Source: Vibrio chagasii
Lineage (GTDB): Bacteria > Pseudomonadota > Gammaproteobacteria > Enterobacterales > Vibrionaceae
Length of the DNA: 64,000 bases
NCBI GenBank assembly: GCA_041879415.1
Contig: CP090852.1
Span: 1,426,001-1,490,000, forward strand
Direction: 5' to 3'
A model generated the notes under the pieces. The model was not told where the DNA came from and did no database searches. It saw only the letters and a program-made list of their open reading frames with translations. The position numbers were made by a program, and so were the translations under genes. This document shows, one piece after another, positions 17,031 through 26,261 of the stretch; the stretch's first letter is position 1, and every line of letters starts with the position of its first letter.

Positions 17031-18467
17031 ATGACGCTCAAAAGCTTGGCATGCACCATCAGCGCGGTTTTACTGGCTGGCTGTGGTTCGATAGTGGCAA
17101 CTCAAACATACAACGCCGATCTGATTATCACTAATGGACAAGTCCTGACGATCAACTCTGAAATGGATGTGATTGAAGATGGTGTTGTTGTCGTGAAAAA
17201 CGACCAGATCATCGCGGTGGGTAATGAGGACTTGATTACTCAATACCGAGCTGAAAAGGTGATCGATGCTCAAGATGGTATTGTTATACCAGGCATGGTT
17301 AATGCTCACAACCACCTTCCCATGATTGCGTTTCGCGGTCTGGGAGAAGAGGGTATTTCCAACCGATTATTCGCTTACTTCTTCCCGCTTGAAGCTGAAA
17401 AGCTTAGCCGTGAACTGATTTATAACGCGACCAAGCTGGGCAGTATTGAGCTCGCACAGAGTGGTGTCACGACTTACGCCGACATGTATTACCACATGGA
17501 TGAAATGGCTAAGGCGACCAAAGAAGTTGGCCTGCGTGCGGTGCTTGGCGAGACCGTGATTAAGTTCCCAGTGGTAGACGCTAAAGAACCTTATGGCGGT
17601 ATCGATTATGCCAAAGGCTTCATTGAGCAGTACCAAAACGACGAGCTGATTACCCCTGCTTATGCACCACATGCGGTGTACACAGTGAGCAAAGACAAGC
17701 TTCAAGAAATCAACAAGCTGTCTGCTCAATACGATGTGCCGGTGTTAATTCACGTTGCTGAATTCCCGAATGAAGAGAAGCGTATCAAAGATGAAACGAA
17801 GGCAACGTCGCCAGTCGAATACATGGATGAAATTGGTGTACTGGATGAGCGTGTAGTCATTGCTCACGGTATCCACCTTTCAGAGAACGATCAAAAGCTT
17901 CTAAAGCATGCTGATGCAGGGATCTCATACAACCCTATGGCGAATGCTAAAGGCGCAACCGGCATCGCACCAGCATGGGATATGTACCGTGCTGACATGC
18001 GAGTAGGTTTGGGAACCGACGGCCCAATGAGCTCAAACCAAGTCGATATCATGCGTACCTTAAGCTATGCAGCGAACATGCAACGTTTGAAGCACTCAGA
18101 TCGCACCATCATGATTCCTGAGCAAGTGATCGAAATGGCAACCTTAGGTGGCGCAAAAGCTCTACATATGGAAGACCAAATTGGTTCTCTTGAAGTCGGT
18201 AAAAAAGCGGATATCGTGATTGTCGAAACACAATCAGCGAACATGATGCCAAGCTACGATCCATACGCAACCTTGGTTTATCAAGCGAACCCGAGCAACA
18301 TCGACACGACGATTGTGAACGGCCAAATCGTAATGGAAAACCGCGTGATGCAAACTGTTCAATTGGATGAGATTCGTCAAAGCGTCGATGAGTTTGAAGC
18401 TGACATTACCGAGTTTGCCAAAGAACTGTCTAAGAAGGCGATTAAGTCTAAGAGTTTGATGGACTAG
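17031..18467 (+). CDS. Lipoprotein-type amidohydrolase (MTA/SAH deaminase-like)
   Basis: A metal-dependent amidohydrolase of the TRZ/ATZ/MtaD group, whose members deaminate 5'-methylthioadenosine, S-adenosylhomocysteine or related purines. Metal and catalytic motifs are NAHNHLPM, HAVYTVS, HVAEFPNE, IAHGIHLSE and GLGTDGPMSSN. I take the ATG at 17031 (478 residues) as the start because it opens a lipoprotein signal, LACTISAVLLAGCGS, with the lipobox cysteine near residue 18. A GTG 45 bases upstream has no ribosome site. The lipobox implies membrane anchoring, which is unusual for a family that is normally cytosolic. It is a single gene followed by a terminator. Confidence 0.88.
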   Translation: MTLKSLACTISAVLLAGCGSIVATQTYNADLIITNGQVLTINSEMDVIEDGVVVVKNDQIIAVGNEDLITQYRAEKVIDAQDGIVIPGMVNAHNHLPMIAFRGLGEEGISNRLFAYFFPLEAEKLSRELIYNATKLGSIELAQSGVTTYADMYYHMDEMAKATKEVGLRAVLGETVIKFPVVDAKEPYGGIDYAKGFIEQYQNDELITPAYAPHAVYTVSKDKLQEINKLSAQYDVPVLIHVAEFPNEEKRIKDETKATSPVEYMDEIGVLDERVVIAHGIHLSENDQKLLKHADAGISYNPMANAKGATGIAPAWDMYRADMRVGLGTDGPMSSNQVDIMRTLSYAANMQRLKHSDRTIMIPEQVIEMATLGGAKALHMEDQIGSLEVGKKADIVIVETQSANMMPSYDPYATLVYQANPSNIDTTIVNGQIVMENRVMQTVQLDEIRQSVDEFEADITEFAKELSKKAIKSKSLMD

Positions 18468-18501
18468 TCTCTAAACGCTAAGTCGTTAATCTAATGAAAC
18501 G

Positions 18502-18530
18502 AAAAAGGCCGACATCTTGTCGGCCTTTTT
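18502..18530 (+). terminator. Bidirectional terminator
   Basis: AAAAAGGCCGACA (18502-18514) pairs perfectly with TGTCGGCCTTTTT (18518-18530). It separates the amidohydrolase gene from the convergent 798-residue gene and can serve both. Confidence 0.9.
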
Positions 18531-18562
18531 ATGGTTATGAGATAGCTTTGCTATTCCTCACA

Positions 18563-20959
18563 TCAGTTAGAACAACTGTTGCCATTCGGGATACCACTGC
18601 CTAAGAACTCAACCCTAATTTGTTCGACATCTTTTAGGTATTGGTTGTTGGCTTGGTCTGCCTCATCGAAGTTGTTGAGGGTGACATTCCATGTCGAGAA
18701 TGGAGTTGGTTGGAAGTACGCATACTCGAACTTATTCGCCACTGCGCCATCGGTGATGATGCTAACGTCATTGGTGGTTGGATCATCCAAGCGGTAGTAA
18801 AACGCTCGCGAGACCGGGTTAGAACTGAATTGGTAATCTTGATCCTGATAGCGGTCGGCATAGTTACCTGAACTCGATATTCCAAGGTTGAGCTGCTTGC
18901 CATAAGGTAAGTTTTCCCCTTCTAAGAACACTCGTACTGTAGAGAGTCTGACTCGGTCGAATGAACATAGTTGTGCCTGCCCTAATGGAATAGTGAAGTT
19001 CAACTCGCCAGTGGTTGCGAAGCTATCGAGTTGCTCGTGGCTAGAGATGGTGTAGTTGTCGATAGTGAAGTCTTGCGGTGCTGGCTGGAATGAAGAGAGT
19101 GCATTCACATACTCACTTTCTATGGACGCGAGGTCAAACTGGTAGTCCAAGTAACTTTTATTCAGCGAAGGTGTTATCTCACTTGGTTTCAACGCCCAGT
19201 ATTCGTATGCCTGAACATAGTTAGACAAAGCCACATACATTGGTCGTTTGAAGTGCATTAGTACTCGCGAAAGCTCACGCTCGATGGAGTCGAAACTTTC
19301 GCTGTCTTCCTGATAACCCTCAATGGCGTCACTCAATCTTTGCTGTTGATTAGCGGTGACGTTCTTGGTCAATAATAGATCGACGAGTTTGGCTTGCTCT
19401 TGTGCAAAATTAAGCTGAGTGGTGTTAATTGCTTTGCCTAATAGCACCTGTTTTTCAAGTTCGACTAGGTATTGTCTCGCGCCTTTAATCCCTAAGGTAT
19501 CAGCAAGTCTTAAGTTACTGCGGATCTCGGTGATCATCAGATCCCAAGCCAGATTACTCTCATTCAAAGTCGGAATATTAAAGTCAAAGCCATCCATCGC
19601 TTCGGAGATCTTATGAAGCTTGATGGTCGATTTCACATCGGCGGTGAGCTGTGCGATTCCCGAAATGGTCTTGGTAACGCTATCAATGATCCCCGTGACT
19701 GATTTGATATTGGTGACTAAGTTTTTCGCTTTATCTAACGCCTCCGGGGTTTTGGCTAATTGTTCGGTAAGGTCGTTCACACCAGATAGATTTCCTGTGA
19801 ACACACCGCTGACGGCACTGCCAATCTCTGCGATCGCTTTGAAGATAGCCAACGCTGCATTGAGCTCTTGCTGAGTTTTCCAGTTTTCCACACCGACCAA
19901 GTAAGTGGTTCTTGCACTCAGTGTCACAAGCTCCTGAGCTTTGTATTGGCTGTCGATTTCGGTCAGGCTGTCGCCTATTTTGTCTATGTTAGATTGGGTT
20001 TGAGTGATGATAGAGTCTTGTGCTCTGAGAACGTCCTCAACGTTAGCGAGTGCTAACTTCGCAGCTTCAATCTTGTCTTCGACCACCGTATTTCTGTCTT
20101 GAATGATATCCCACTGCGCTTGATACGCGATCATTGCATTCAGGTACGCTTCGTATTTGCCTTGGTAGAGCACCTTATCGAGATAAGGCACATAGTTGCT
20201 CTCTTTAGTGCTGAAACTAATGAACTGTTTAAAGGCAACGGTTTGTAGGTACAGGTCTGAAAGGATAGGGTCATCTTCCACCACAGAGCCGGCGTGACGT
20301 AAACTCTGCTCAATCCAGTTAATCAGTTCGAGGCTAAGCTCTGGATTCGTGTCGAATAAACTGGCAGCCATATCAAAAGAGCGGTTAACAATGTCGGTAA
20401 AAGGTGTGGTCGCCAGTTTCATTTGCCCTGTAATGTTCGAGTCGATGGTGGTTCTTCGGTAGTGTTCTCCTGCTAGTACCACAGAGGTTCCATCACCGTC
20501 TTCTGCAGAAAGGGCATCTCGTGTAATGCTGCCATCGCTTTGGAAGGCAAGGACATTAATTGGAGTTTCGATCTCTCCTGCAATCACAGTCACTGATGCC
20601 GCCGCGCATTGTTGCCCGAGAACGAAAGTTGGGGCTCCTTGACCGACAATTTTACGGGCAAATATGAGAATGTTTTGGTTATTCACCACCAAGTTGAAGT
20701 TTTCTGGAACCTCAATGGTATCGGCAAAAACGACGATCTTTGAGGGTTTAGTCACGTAGAGGTTCTGTTCCGCAATCCAGTCACTGAGGTTGATGTGAAG
20801 ATCAGATGTAGATCGAGAGAGAACATCGACATCGGAATAAGCAGATTGAGCCCAAGTTGGGTATTCGGTGGAATTAGGCAAGTTATTAAGCTCTAGCCAG
20901 TCACTAGCAAAAGCTTGTGGAGATAATGAAAGAGAAATAATAATCGGTAGAATTCTCAT
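18563..20959 (-). CDS. Large secreted protein of unknown family, possible toxin partner
   Basis: A 798-residue protein with a signal peptide (residues 1-19, ending AFA). I do not recognise the family. Residues about 70-165 look beta-rich, with repeating strands such as KIVVFADTIEVPENFNLVV. Residues about 285-345 are strongly coiled-coil-like. Residues about 365-450 contain amphipathic and hydrophobic helices (AIFKAIAEIGSAVSGVFTG). More helices follow to about 620, and residues 630-798 form a beta-sandwich-like C-terminal region with three cysteines in the whole protein (118, 665, 796). It lies 167 bp downstream of a XaxA/YaxA-like gene on the same strand. That placement and the helix-rich core suggest a partner subunit of a pore-forming toxin, but this is inference. 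Confidence 0.7.
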   Translation of the reverse strand: MRILPIIISLSLSPQAFASDWLELNNLPNSTEYPTWAQSAYSDVDVLSRSTSDLHINLSDWIAEQNLYVTKPSKIVVFADTIEVPENFNLVVNNQNILIFARKIVGQGAPTFVLGQQCAAASVTVIAGEIETPINVLAFQSDGSITRDALSAEDGDGTSVVLAGEHYRRTTIDSNITGQMKLATTPFTDIVNRSFDMAASLFDTNPELSLELINWIEQSLRHAGSVVEDDPILSDLYLQTVAFKQFISFSTKESNYVPYLDKVLYQGKYEAYLNAMIAYQAQWDIIQDRNTVVEDKIEAAKLALANVEDVLRAQDSIITQTQSNIDKIGDSLTEIDSQYKAQELVTLSARTTYLVGVENWKTQQELNAALAIFKAIAEIGSAVSGVFTGNLSGVNDLTEQLAKTPEALDKAKNLVTNIKSVTGIIDSVTKTISGIAQLTADVKSTIKLHKISEAMDGFDFNIPTLNESNLAWDLMITEIRSNLRLADTLGIKGARQYLVELEKQVLLGKAINTTQLNFAQEQAKLVDLLLTKNVTANQQQRLSDAIEGYQEDSESFDSIERELSRVLMHFKRPMYVALSNYVQAYEYWALKPSEITPSLNKSYLDYQFDLASIESEYVNALSSFQPAPQDFTIDNYTISSHEQLDSFATTGELNFTIPLGQAQLCSFDRVRLSTVRVFLEGENLPYGKQLNLGISSSGNYADRYQDQDYQFSSNPVSRAFYYRLDDPTTNDVSIITDGAVANKFEYAYFQPTPFSTWNVTLNNFDEADQANNQYLKDVEQIRVEFLGSGIPNGNSCSN

Positions 20960-21126
20960 ATTAATGTCCTGTCGAAATGAGTATTAGCCAAATTTTGGGT
21001 AGCAGAAACCAACACCTTATTTTTCATAAGGCGTGGTGTTCTGTTGTTATTTTGTTTTTATTGGTCTTGCTGGTTTAACTTATAGCGAGTCATCGCTTTG
21101 CCGAGCTATTTATCGATGGGTATGGA

Positions 21127-22365
21127 CTACTCCATTTCTTGAATATAAGCATTATTTGCAAACGCCTTGGCTTTCTCGCTGATGTTATTCCAGTTCATTT
21201 CTGCAACCGATGTATTGGCTAATGCGCCGATAGCACCAAGCATTGCGTCGTCTTTCATGATATCGGCATTGTTTTGAGCTTCATCTAATGCAGCAAGCAG
21301 TGATGTGAAGTCGGTATTCATTTTCTGCCAATTTAACTTCAGCTTATTAATATGTGGGATAGCATCTTCAATTTGCTGAGATATAAGATCAATGCTTTCT
21401 GAAGAGCGATGGTAAGAGTTATATACCTTTTGTGTGTAAGACAATTGTTCTTCTAAATCTTTAACTTCATTTTGCAGTTCATTGCGCAGCTTACGTGCTT
21501 TCTCTGCTTTATCTCCGTAGACACCCATGATTGGCACGGCGACCAAAGGGAACCATGCGTAGGTGACGGCGGTAGAGGCAACCGTGACGTAGTGAGTGTA
21601 GTCTTTGTTGAGTTGCGCGATTCGGGCATTGATGTCGTTTACTTGCTGTTGAAGTGCACTGCCATCATCCGTTAGATAGCCGTTATGTGTGCCTTCTAAC
21701 ACTTCAAGTTGTAGCTTTTGCGTGTCTAGCTGCGCGGAAAAGTCCAACAAATTATCACCCACATCGGACACCTCTTGCTGGTACCTCAATGAAAAGTTTT
21801 GCAGGCTTTTCAGGTAAGCAATCGCCATTTTGCGGTTGCGTTCAACGGCTTCAATATCTTCTGGTAACGGTGAGAATGCCTTTGCCAACATCTCATTAAG
21901 GGCGTCGCTCAAAGGATTAAGCATGTAGTCTTTGATTTGCGCGTAGTTAGCCAGGCTTAGTGACAGGTTAACGATGCTTGGGTACAGGTCCTTTTTCCAG
22001 TAGAAAGCGGTGTCATGGATATTTGAGTATTGCTGAACCAAGGCTTGGAAGTTAGAGAAAGGAATGTCGTTAGGAATGCTAAAAGCCGACTTCATGCTAG
22101 TTTCTGTTACGGGCAGTGCCAGTGCTCCCTCTACATAAGCTTGGATTTGGTACCACTCTTGCTGTTTGAGGATGAAATTGTCGGTTTCTAGATCGATAAA
22201 GACGCCATTTTCACCGATGATCGTATCGTAGGTGATTTGAGGAATATTCTGTTCGGCTGACGCTTGATTAACTTGAATTGGCGCTGCTTGAGAAGTGAAA
22301 GCAAAAGAGGAAAGTAGCCCAATCGAGATGGAAGATAATACGAGTGTTCGCGTGATTTTTTTCAT
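21127..22365 (-). CDS. XaxA/YaxA-like alpha-pore-forming toxin subunit, secreted
   Basis: A 412-residue protein whose layout matches the alpha-xenorhabdolysin A (XaxA/YaxA) family, which has members near 400 residues. A long helical bundle is interrupted by a hydrophobic foot at about residues 260-284 (VASTAVTYAWFPLVAVPIMG). This is flanked by ARIAQLNKDYTHYV on one side and GDKAEKARKLRNELQNEV on the other, which follows the family's order of QL-KDY, hydrophobic stretch, G-KAE-AR-N-L-EV. The N-terminal EGALALP element also resembles YaxA. Unlike the described XaxA/YaxA, it begins with a Sec signal peptide (cut near SQA, residue 27). The usual XaxB-like partner is absent; the next gene encodes an unfamiliar 798-residue protein. 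Confidence 0.72.
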   Translation of the reverse strand: MKKITRTLVLSSISIGLLSSFAFTSQAAPIQVNQASAEQNIPQITYDTIIGENGVFIDLETDNFILKQQEWYQIQAYVEGALALPVTETSMKSAFSIPNDIPFSNFQALVQQYSNIHDTAFYWKKDLYPSIVNLSLSLANYAQIKDYMLNPLSDALNEMLAKAFSPLPEDIEAVERNRKMAIAYLKSLQNFSLRYQQEVSDVGDNLLDFSAQLDTQKLQLEVLEGTHNGYLTDDGSALQQQVNDINARIAQLNKDYTHYVTVASTAVTYAWFPLVAVPIMGVYGDKAEKARKLRNELQNEVKDLEEQLSYTQKVYNSYHRSSESIDLISQQIEDAIPHINKLKLNWQKMNTDFTSLLAALDEAQNNADIMKDDAMLGAIGALANTSVAEMNWNNISEKAKAFANNAYIQEME

Positions 22366-22850
22366 TTTTTATCCCTGTTAGATTTGTTATTAGCTTTTTT
22401 AGAGACAATAAATCCCCCTACCATGAAAATGGTATTTCTATATATTTATGCGGGTTTATTGAATTCTTTATATTGTTATTGTTGTAATTATGTTGTGGGT
22501 TTTAAATACACCATCCATTAATGTGTTTTTTGTTTTTATAAGATTTGGCCAATCTATAGTAAATTTATAATGAAAAGTTCTATTTAGATCACATATTCGG
22601 ATCCATATTGTTTGATTGTTGATCTATTGAATTTAGTGATATTTAAATCATTAGTTTCTGTTCTTTCTTCAGGCTATATCTAGAAAGGCGTCGGAGATTT
22701 TTATTCTATTCACCAATGAGTTAAGTGATAAAAATGTAATTATCATAATTGTTGTGATTATTACTAAATCTGTTGATTGAATTGATGTTTATATAATTAG
22801 AACGAGCGTTTTAAATTTGACCTGTGCCAAATAAATAAGAGGTTTAATAT

Positions 22851-22914
22851 TTAGCTTTAATTAAATTAGCTGAATTTAAATTAGTGATTATTAAATTAGC
22901 AATGTTAATTTTAG
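22851..22914. repeat. Five TTAG elements with an exact 15-bp period
   Basis: TTAG occurs at 22851, 22866, 22881, 22896 and 22911. The three central units extend to TTAAATTAG(C/T), beginning at 22861, 22876 and 22891. The regular spacing suggests an array of protein-binding sites or a small minisatellite. Confidence 0.6.
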
Positions 22915-23007
22915 GGTGGAGGTTGGTTGGATATTTAGGGGAAGAACAATCAAGAGGATGGCGTATTTAATAGTCAGAAGTAAATTTGTATTAGCAGTAT
23001 TAAGGAA

Positions 23008-23050
23008 GCTTGCCCATCATAGTGAGATATACACTGCTTGATGGACAAGC
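23008..23050 (-). terminator. Possible terminator of the 8-oxoguanine deaminase gene
   Basis: GCTTGCCCATCA (23008-23019) and TGATGGACAAGC (23039-23050) pair with one mismatch around a 19-nt loop, just past the stop codon at 23058. The following T content on the minus strand is low, so its efficiency is doubtful. Confidence 0.4.
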
Positions 23051-23057
23051 ATTGGCG

Positions 23058-24422
23058 TTAGTTATTATTCATTGCCAGTTTCCCGAGTTTCATCGCAGCG
23101 GCGTGGTGACGGTGCATTAACTGCTCCATGTCTACGCCAATCACAGCACCATCGTTAACTCGCCACTTACCTGCAACCATCACCTTATCTGCTTGTTGAG
23201 CGCCGCAGAGCAATAGTGCTGCCAGTGGATCGTGGCTGCCAGAGAAGCGAATATCATCAAGTTTGAACATCGCGATGTCGGCTTGTTTACCGACCTCTAG
23301 CGTACCAATGTCGGTTCTGCCCATTGCAGCAGCAGAGCCGGATGTTGCCCAGCGCAACGCATCAAAGTGTGAAACATTAGCAGAACCGTATTGTAGGCGC
23401 TGTAGATACATCGCCATGCGAACTTCGGCAATCATATTGGAGCCGTCGTTTGAAGCTGAACCATCTACACCCAGTCCGACTTTTACGCCAGCCGCCTCAA
23501 GGTCGTTGTTCTTACAAATACCGGAAGCCAACATCATGTTGGAAGTTGGACAATGGCTGATACCAATGCCTGCTTTACCCAAGCGCTTGATCTCTTCTGG
23601 ATTGAAGTGAATACCATGAGCAAGCCAAGTACGGTCGTTGAGCCAACCGACATCTTCTAGGTAATCGACAGGGCGTAGACCAAACTTCTCTATACAGAAG
23701 TCTTCTTCGTCTAAGGTTTCACACAGATGGGTGTGCATCATGACGTTTTCACGTTCACTGATCTTGGCGGTTTCCCTCATCAGGTCGGTAGTGACCGAGA
23801 ATGGCGAGCAAGGCGCGAGTGCGATTTGAATCATCGCCCCTTCATCACGCTGGTGGTAGTCGCGAATCAAACGTTGGCTGTCATCGATGATGGCTTGTTC
23901 GGTTTGAATGGTGTGTCTTGGTGGTAATCCACCCTCATCTTCCCCTAGGCTCATGGAGCCACGAGTGAATATGGCTCTAACGCCAAGCTTTTGAGCTGCT
24001 TCAACTTGTAAATCAATAGCGTGCTCAAGTCCGTTCGGCAACAAGTAGTGGTGATCGGATGCCGTGGTACAGCCTGACATCATCAGCTCAACCAGAGCGA
24101 GCTCGGTTGCGAGGCTCATCATTTCAGAATCGAGATTTGCCCAAACCGGGTAAAGGCTTTGCAGCCAATGGAAAAGCTCTTTATTCAGTGCGCCGGGGTA
24201 AGCACGCGTTAGAGTTTGATAGAAGTGGTGGTGTGCATTGATAAGCCCAGGAGTCACAACATGACGAGAAGCGTCGACGCTGTAATCTACGGGTAAAGTT
24301 GGCTCTTTGTGTTTGCCAACCAGCTCAATGACTGTATTACCTTTAATGACGATACCGCCTTCTGCATCGGCGTGTGAGCCAGTGTAGATTGCGAGAGGAT
24401 TCTTAATCCAGATGGTTTCCAT
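23058..24422 (-). CDS. 8-Oxoguanine deaminase
   Basis: A 454-residue amidohydrolase closely resembling the 8-oxoguanine deaminases of pseudomonads, which convert 8-oxoguanine to urate and ammonia. Metal ligands and motifs are NAHHHFYQTLTRAYPGALN near residue 64, the MMHTHLCET segment, LAHGIHFNPEEI and GLGVDGSASND. It lies in the minus-strand run with the nucleobase permeases and uraH. It therefore feeds urate directly into the PuuD-UraH-UraD pathway and bypasses xanthine dehydrogenase. An AAGGA precedes the ATG. Deamination of other oxidised purines or cytosine analogues cannot be excluded. Confidence 0.9.
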   Translation of the reverse strand: METIWIKNPLAIYTGSHADAEGGIVIKGNTVIELVGKHKEPTLPVDYSVDASRHVVTPGLINAHHHFYQTLTRAYPGALNKELFHWLQSLYPVWANLDSEMMSLATELALVELMMSGCTTASDHHYLLPNGLEHAIDLQVEAAQKLGVRAIFTRGSMSLGEDEGGLPPRHTIQTEQAIIDDSQRLIRDYHQRDEGAMIQIALAPCSPFSVTTDLMRETAKISERENVMMHTHLCETLDEEDFCIEKFGLRPVDYLEDVGWLNDRTWLAHGIHFNPEEIKRLGKAGIGISHCPTSNMMLASGICKNNDLEAAGVKVGLGVDGSASNDGSNMIAEVRMAMYLQRLQYGSANVSHFDALRWATSGSAAAMGRTDIGTLEVGKQADIAMFKLDDIRFSGSHDPLAALLLCGAQQADKVMVAGKWRVNDGAVIGVDMEQLMHRHHAAAMKLGKLAMNNN

Positions 24423-24583
24423 TCATAGTAGTCCTTAGCCATCTCAGCCTTTTCAGGGAAGAGGGTCTTTATTTGGTATTTGTTGTTGAAAGATAAATTT
24501 GAATCAAGGGCGATGAAACATTCAGTGTTTATGCTGCGCCCGTGATTCTACGGAAATCGCTTTTACGTTCGTTAGTGATTCAT

Positions 24584-26035
24584 CTAGTTCGTTTTTGGCT
24601 CTGGGTTTTCTGATGCTGCTTGAATCTCAGTAGCTGTTGTTGCTTGTTGAAGCTCTAGTTGTTCCTCTGATTGTAGTGCTTCTTCGGCAGCCTCTTTCAT
24701 TTCTAGCTCAACTTGCGCTTGGCTTTCTGCTAACGCTTCTTGCTCTTCTGCACGTGAAGATTTCGGTAGCACAAGATTTAAAACAACCGTCATGATGGTG
24801 CCAGTCGTAATGCCAGAGTGAAGGAAGTTCGCCAAATCGTGTGGTAAATGTTGAAGTAATCTTGGCTCGAAGGTCACAGCCAAACCAGATGCCAAACCTA
24901 CACAGATTACCAAGGCATTTCGTTTGGTGTCTGCGGCTTTGATCAACATGCGGATACCGGCGTAGGCAATCATTCCGAACATTACAAAACCCACACCGCC
25001 TAATACAGGCTTAGGAATCGTAACGGCTATTGCAGCTAATTTCGGGAACAGGCCGCCTAAAATCAATAAGCCACCCGTTGCGGCAACTACGTAGCGACTT
25101 GCTACCCCTGTGATACCAACAATACCAACGTTTTGGCTGAATGAAGCGAGTGGCATTGCAGTGAGAATCGACGATAAGGTACTGCCGATACCATCACCCA
25201 GTAGCCCACGTTTTAGGTCTTTACCGCTGACTTGTGTTTGACAGTTGTTGCCAAGCGCCATGAAGTCACCTGTTGCTTCAGCGATAACCACGATGTACAC
25301 CAAACTCATACTGATGATGGCACTGATTGAAAAGGTAAAGCCATATTTAAAAGGTTCAGGACCACCAATCCAAGCCGCAGAGCCGATTTGCTCAAGGTCG
25401 ACCATACCGAGTGATAAAGCCACAATGTAACCACCGGCTAAACCGATCACGATAGCGGAAGCCGCAACCGCACCTTTACAGTAAACCGACACGCCAACCA
25501 CGATCCCCAAAGAGACCAGAGCTAGAAACAGTTTAGGTAGCGTAGCGAATTGTTCGCTGTTGGCGGGAGAGTCTCCGACCCAGTTCATGGCAACCGGTAA
25601 AATGGTTAAGCCAATGAGCGTAACCACTACACCACTTACCACGGTTGGGAACAGTTTACGGACCTTGTCCATATAAAAGCTGGCACCAATCACTACGAAC
25701 GAGCCAATAAGCGCTGAGCCCATAATTGCAGCGACGCCACCTTCGTTACCTATGGAAATGGCCACACCTAAAAAGGCAAAGCTTGAGCCCATTACCACGG
25801 GCAGTCGAATACCCACTGGACCAAAACCAAGACACTGCGCGACGGTCACAATACCTGACGCCAAGAGCGCAGCATTGATCAGTGAGACGATCTCGGTGTT
25901 GGGTAGGCCGATGGAGGCGCCGACAATAAGGGGGACAGCAACAATGCCACCAATCGAGGCGAGCATGTGTTGTAGAGCAAGTAGGAGGGTTAGCCCATGG
26001 GGCGGTCTTTCATTAAGGGTGTACAGAAGTTTCAT
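24584..26035 (-). CDS. NCS2-family nucleobase permease (xanthine/urate type)
   Basis: A 483-residue membrane transporter of the uracil-xanthine permease (NAT/NCS2) family. It has about 12-14 hydrophobic segments and the family motif region ASFSQNVGIVGITGVASRYV around residue 300. Genomic context points to urate or xanthine uptake rather than uracil. The last 55 residues are an unusual hydrophilic tail, very rich in Glu, Gln and Ala, and do not belong to the core fold. It lies between the AzgA-type permease and the 8-oxoguanine deaminase gene, with GAGGAA before the start. Substrate is inferred. Confidence 0.9.
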   Translation of the reverse strand: MKLLYTLNERPPHGLTLLLALQHMLASIGGIVAVPLIVGASIGLPNTEIVSLINAALLASGIVTVAQCLGFGPVGIRLPVVMGSSFAFLGVAISIGNEGGVAAIMGSALIGSFVVIGASFYMDKVRKLFPTVVSGVVVTLIGLTILPVAMNWVGDSPANSEQFATLPKLFLALVSLGIVVGVSVYCKGAVAASAIVIGLAGGYIVALSLGMVDLEQIGSAAWIGGPEPFKYGFTFSISAIISMSLVYIVVIAEATGDFMALGNNCQTQVSGKDLKRGLLGDGIGSTLSSILTAMPLASFSQNVGIVGITGVASRYVVAATGGLLILGGLFPKLAAIAVTIPKPVLGGVGFVMFGMIAYAGIRMLIKAADTKRNALVICVGLASGLAVTFEPRLLQHLPHDLANFLHSGITTGTIMTVVLNLVLPKSSRAEEQEALAESQAQVELEMKEAAEEALQSEEQLELQQATTATEIQAASENPEPKTN

Positions 26036-26179
26036 TTGATATTCCTCTGCCTGCGTTTCCGTTTACAGGCGGTTGGCGGTCAAATAATGACTTCTACAAA
26101 CTGCGTAGGGTCATAAAAAAGGTGCACCGACTCATTGGGAGCTCTGCTCTCGAGTCATCAATGCAATTAGCTTTCTTAA

Positions 26180-26220
26180 AAATGTTGTCGTTGCTTGGCT
26201 AGCGAACGAGCCAAGCAACG
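26180..26220 (-). terminator. Terminator after the AzgA-type permease
   Basis: CGTTGCTTGGCT (26189-26200) pairs perfectly with AGCCAAGCAACG (26209-26220). On the minus strand it is followed by a T5 run (26178-26184 region). The two permease genes are therefore probably separate transcripts. Confidence 0.8.
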
Positions 26221-26261
26221 TTTCTGAACGTTCAATGCCGAACTATTCAGGAGAGATAGGA

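Larger units (their letters stand above)
22366..23057. other. Long AT-rich intergenic region
   Basis: About 690 bp without a convincing gene, clearly richer in A and T than its surroundings. It must hold the promoter of the toxin-like operon near its left end. Internal structure includes the phased repeat at 22851-22914 and an inverted repeat at 23008-23050. Nothing else could be assigned. Confidence 0.6.

Noticed and set aside
22560..22800. Possible small genes in the AT-rich intergenic region
   Set aside because: Open frames are short, lack ribosome sites and have composition expected of AT-rich noncoding DNA.
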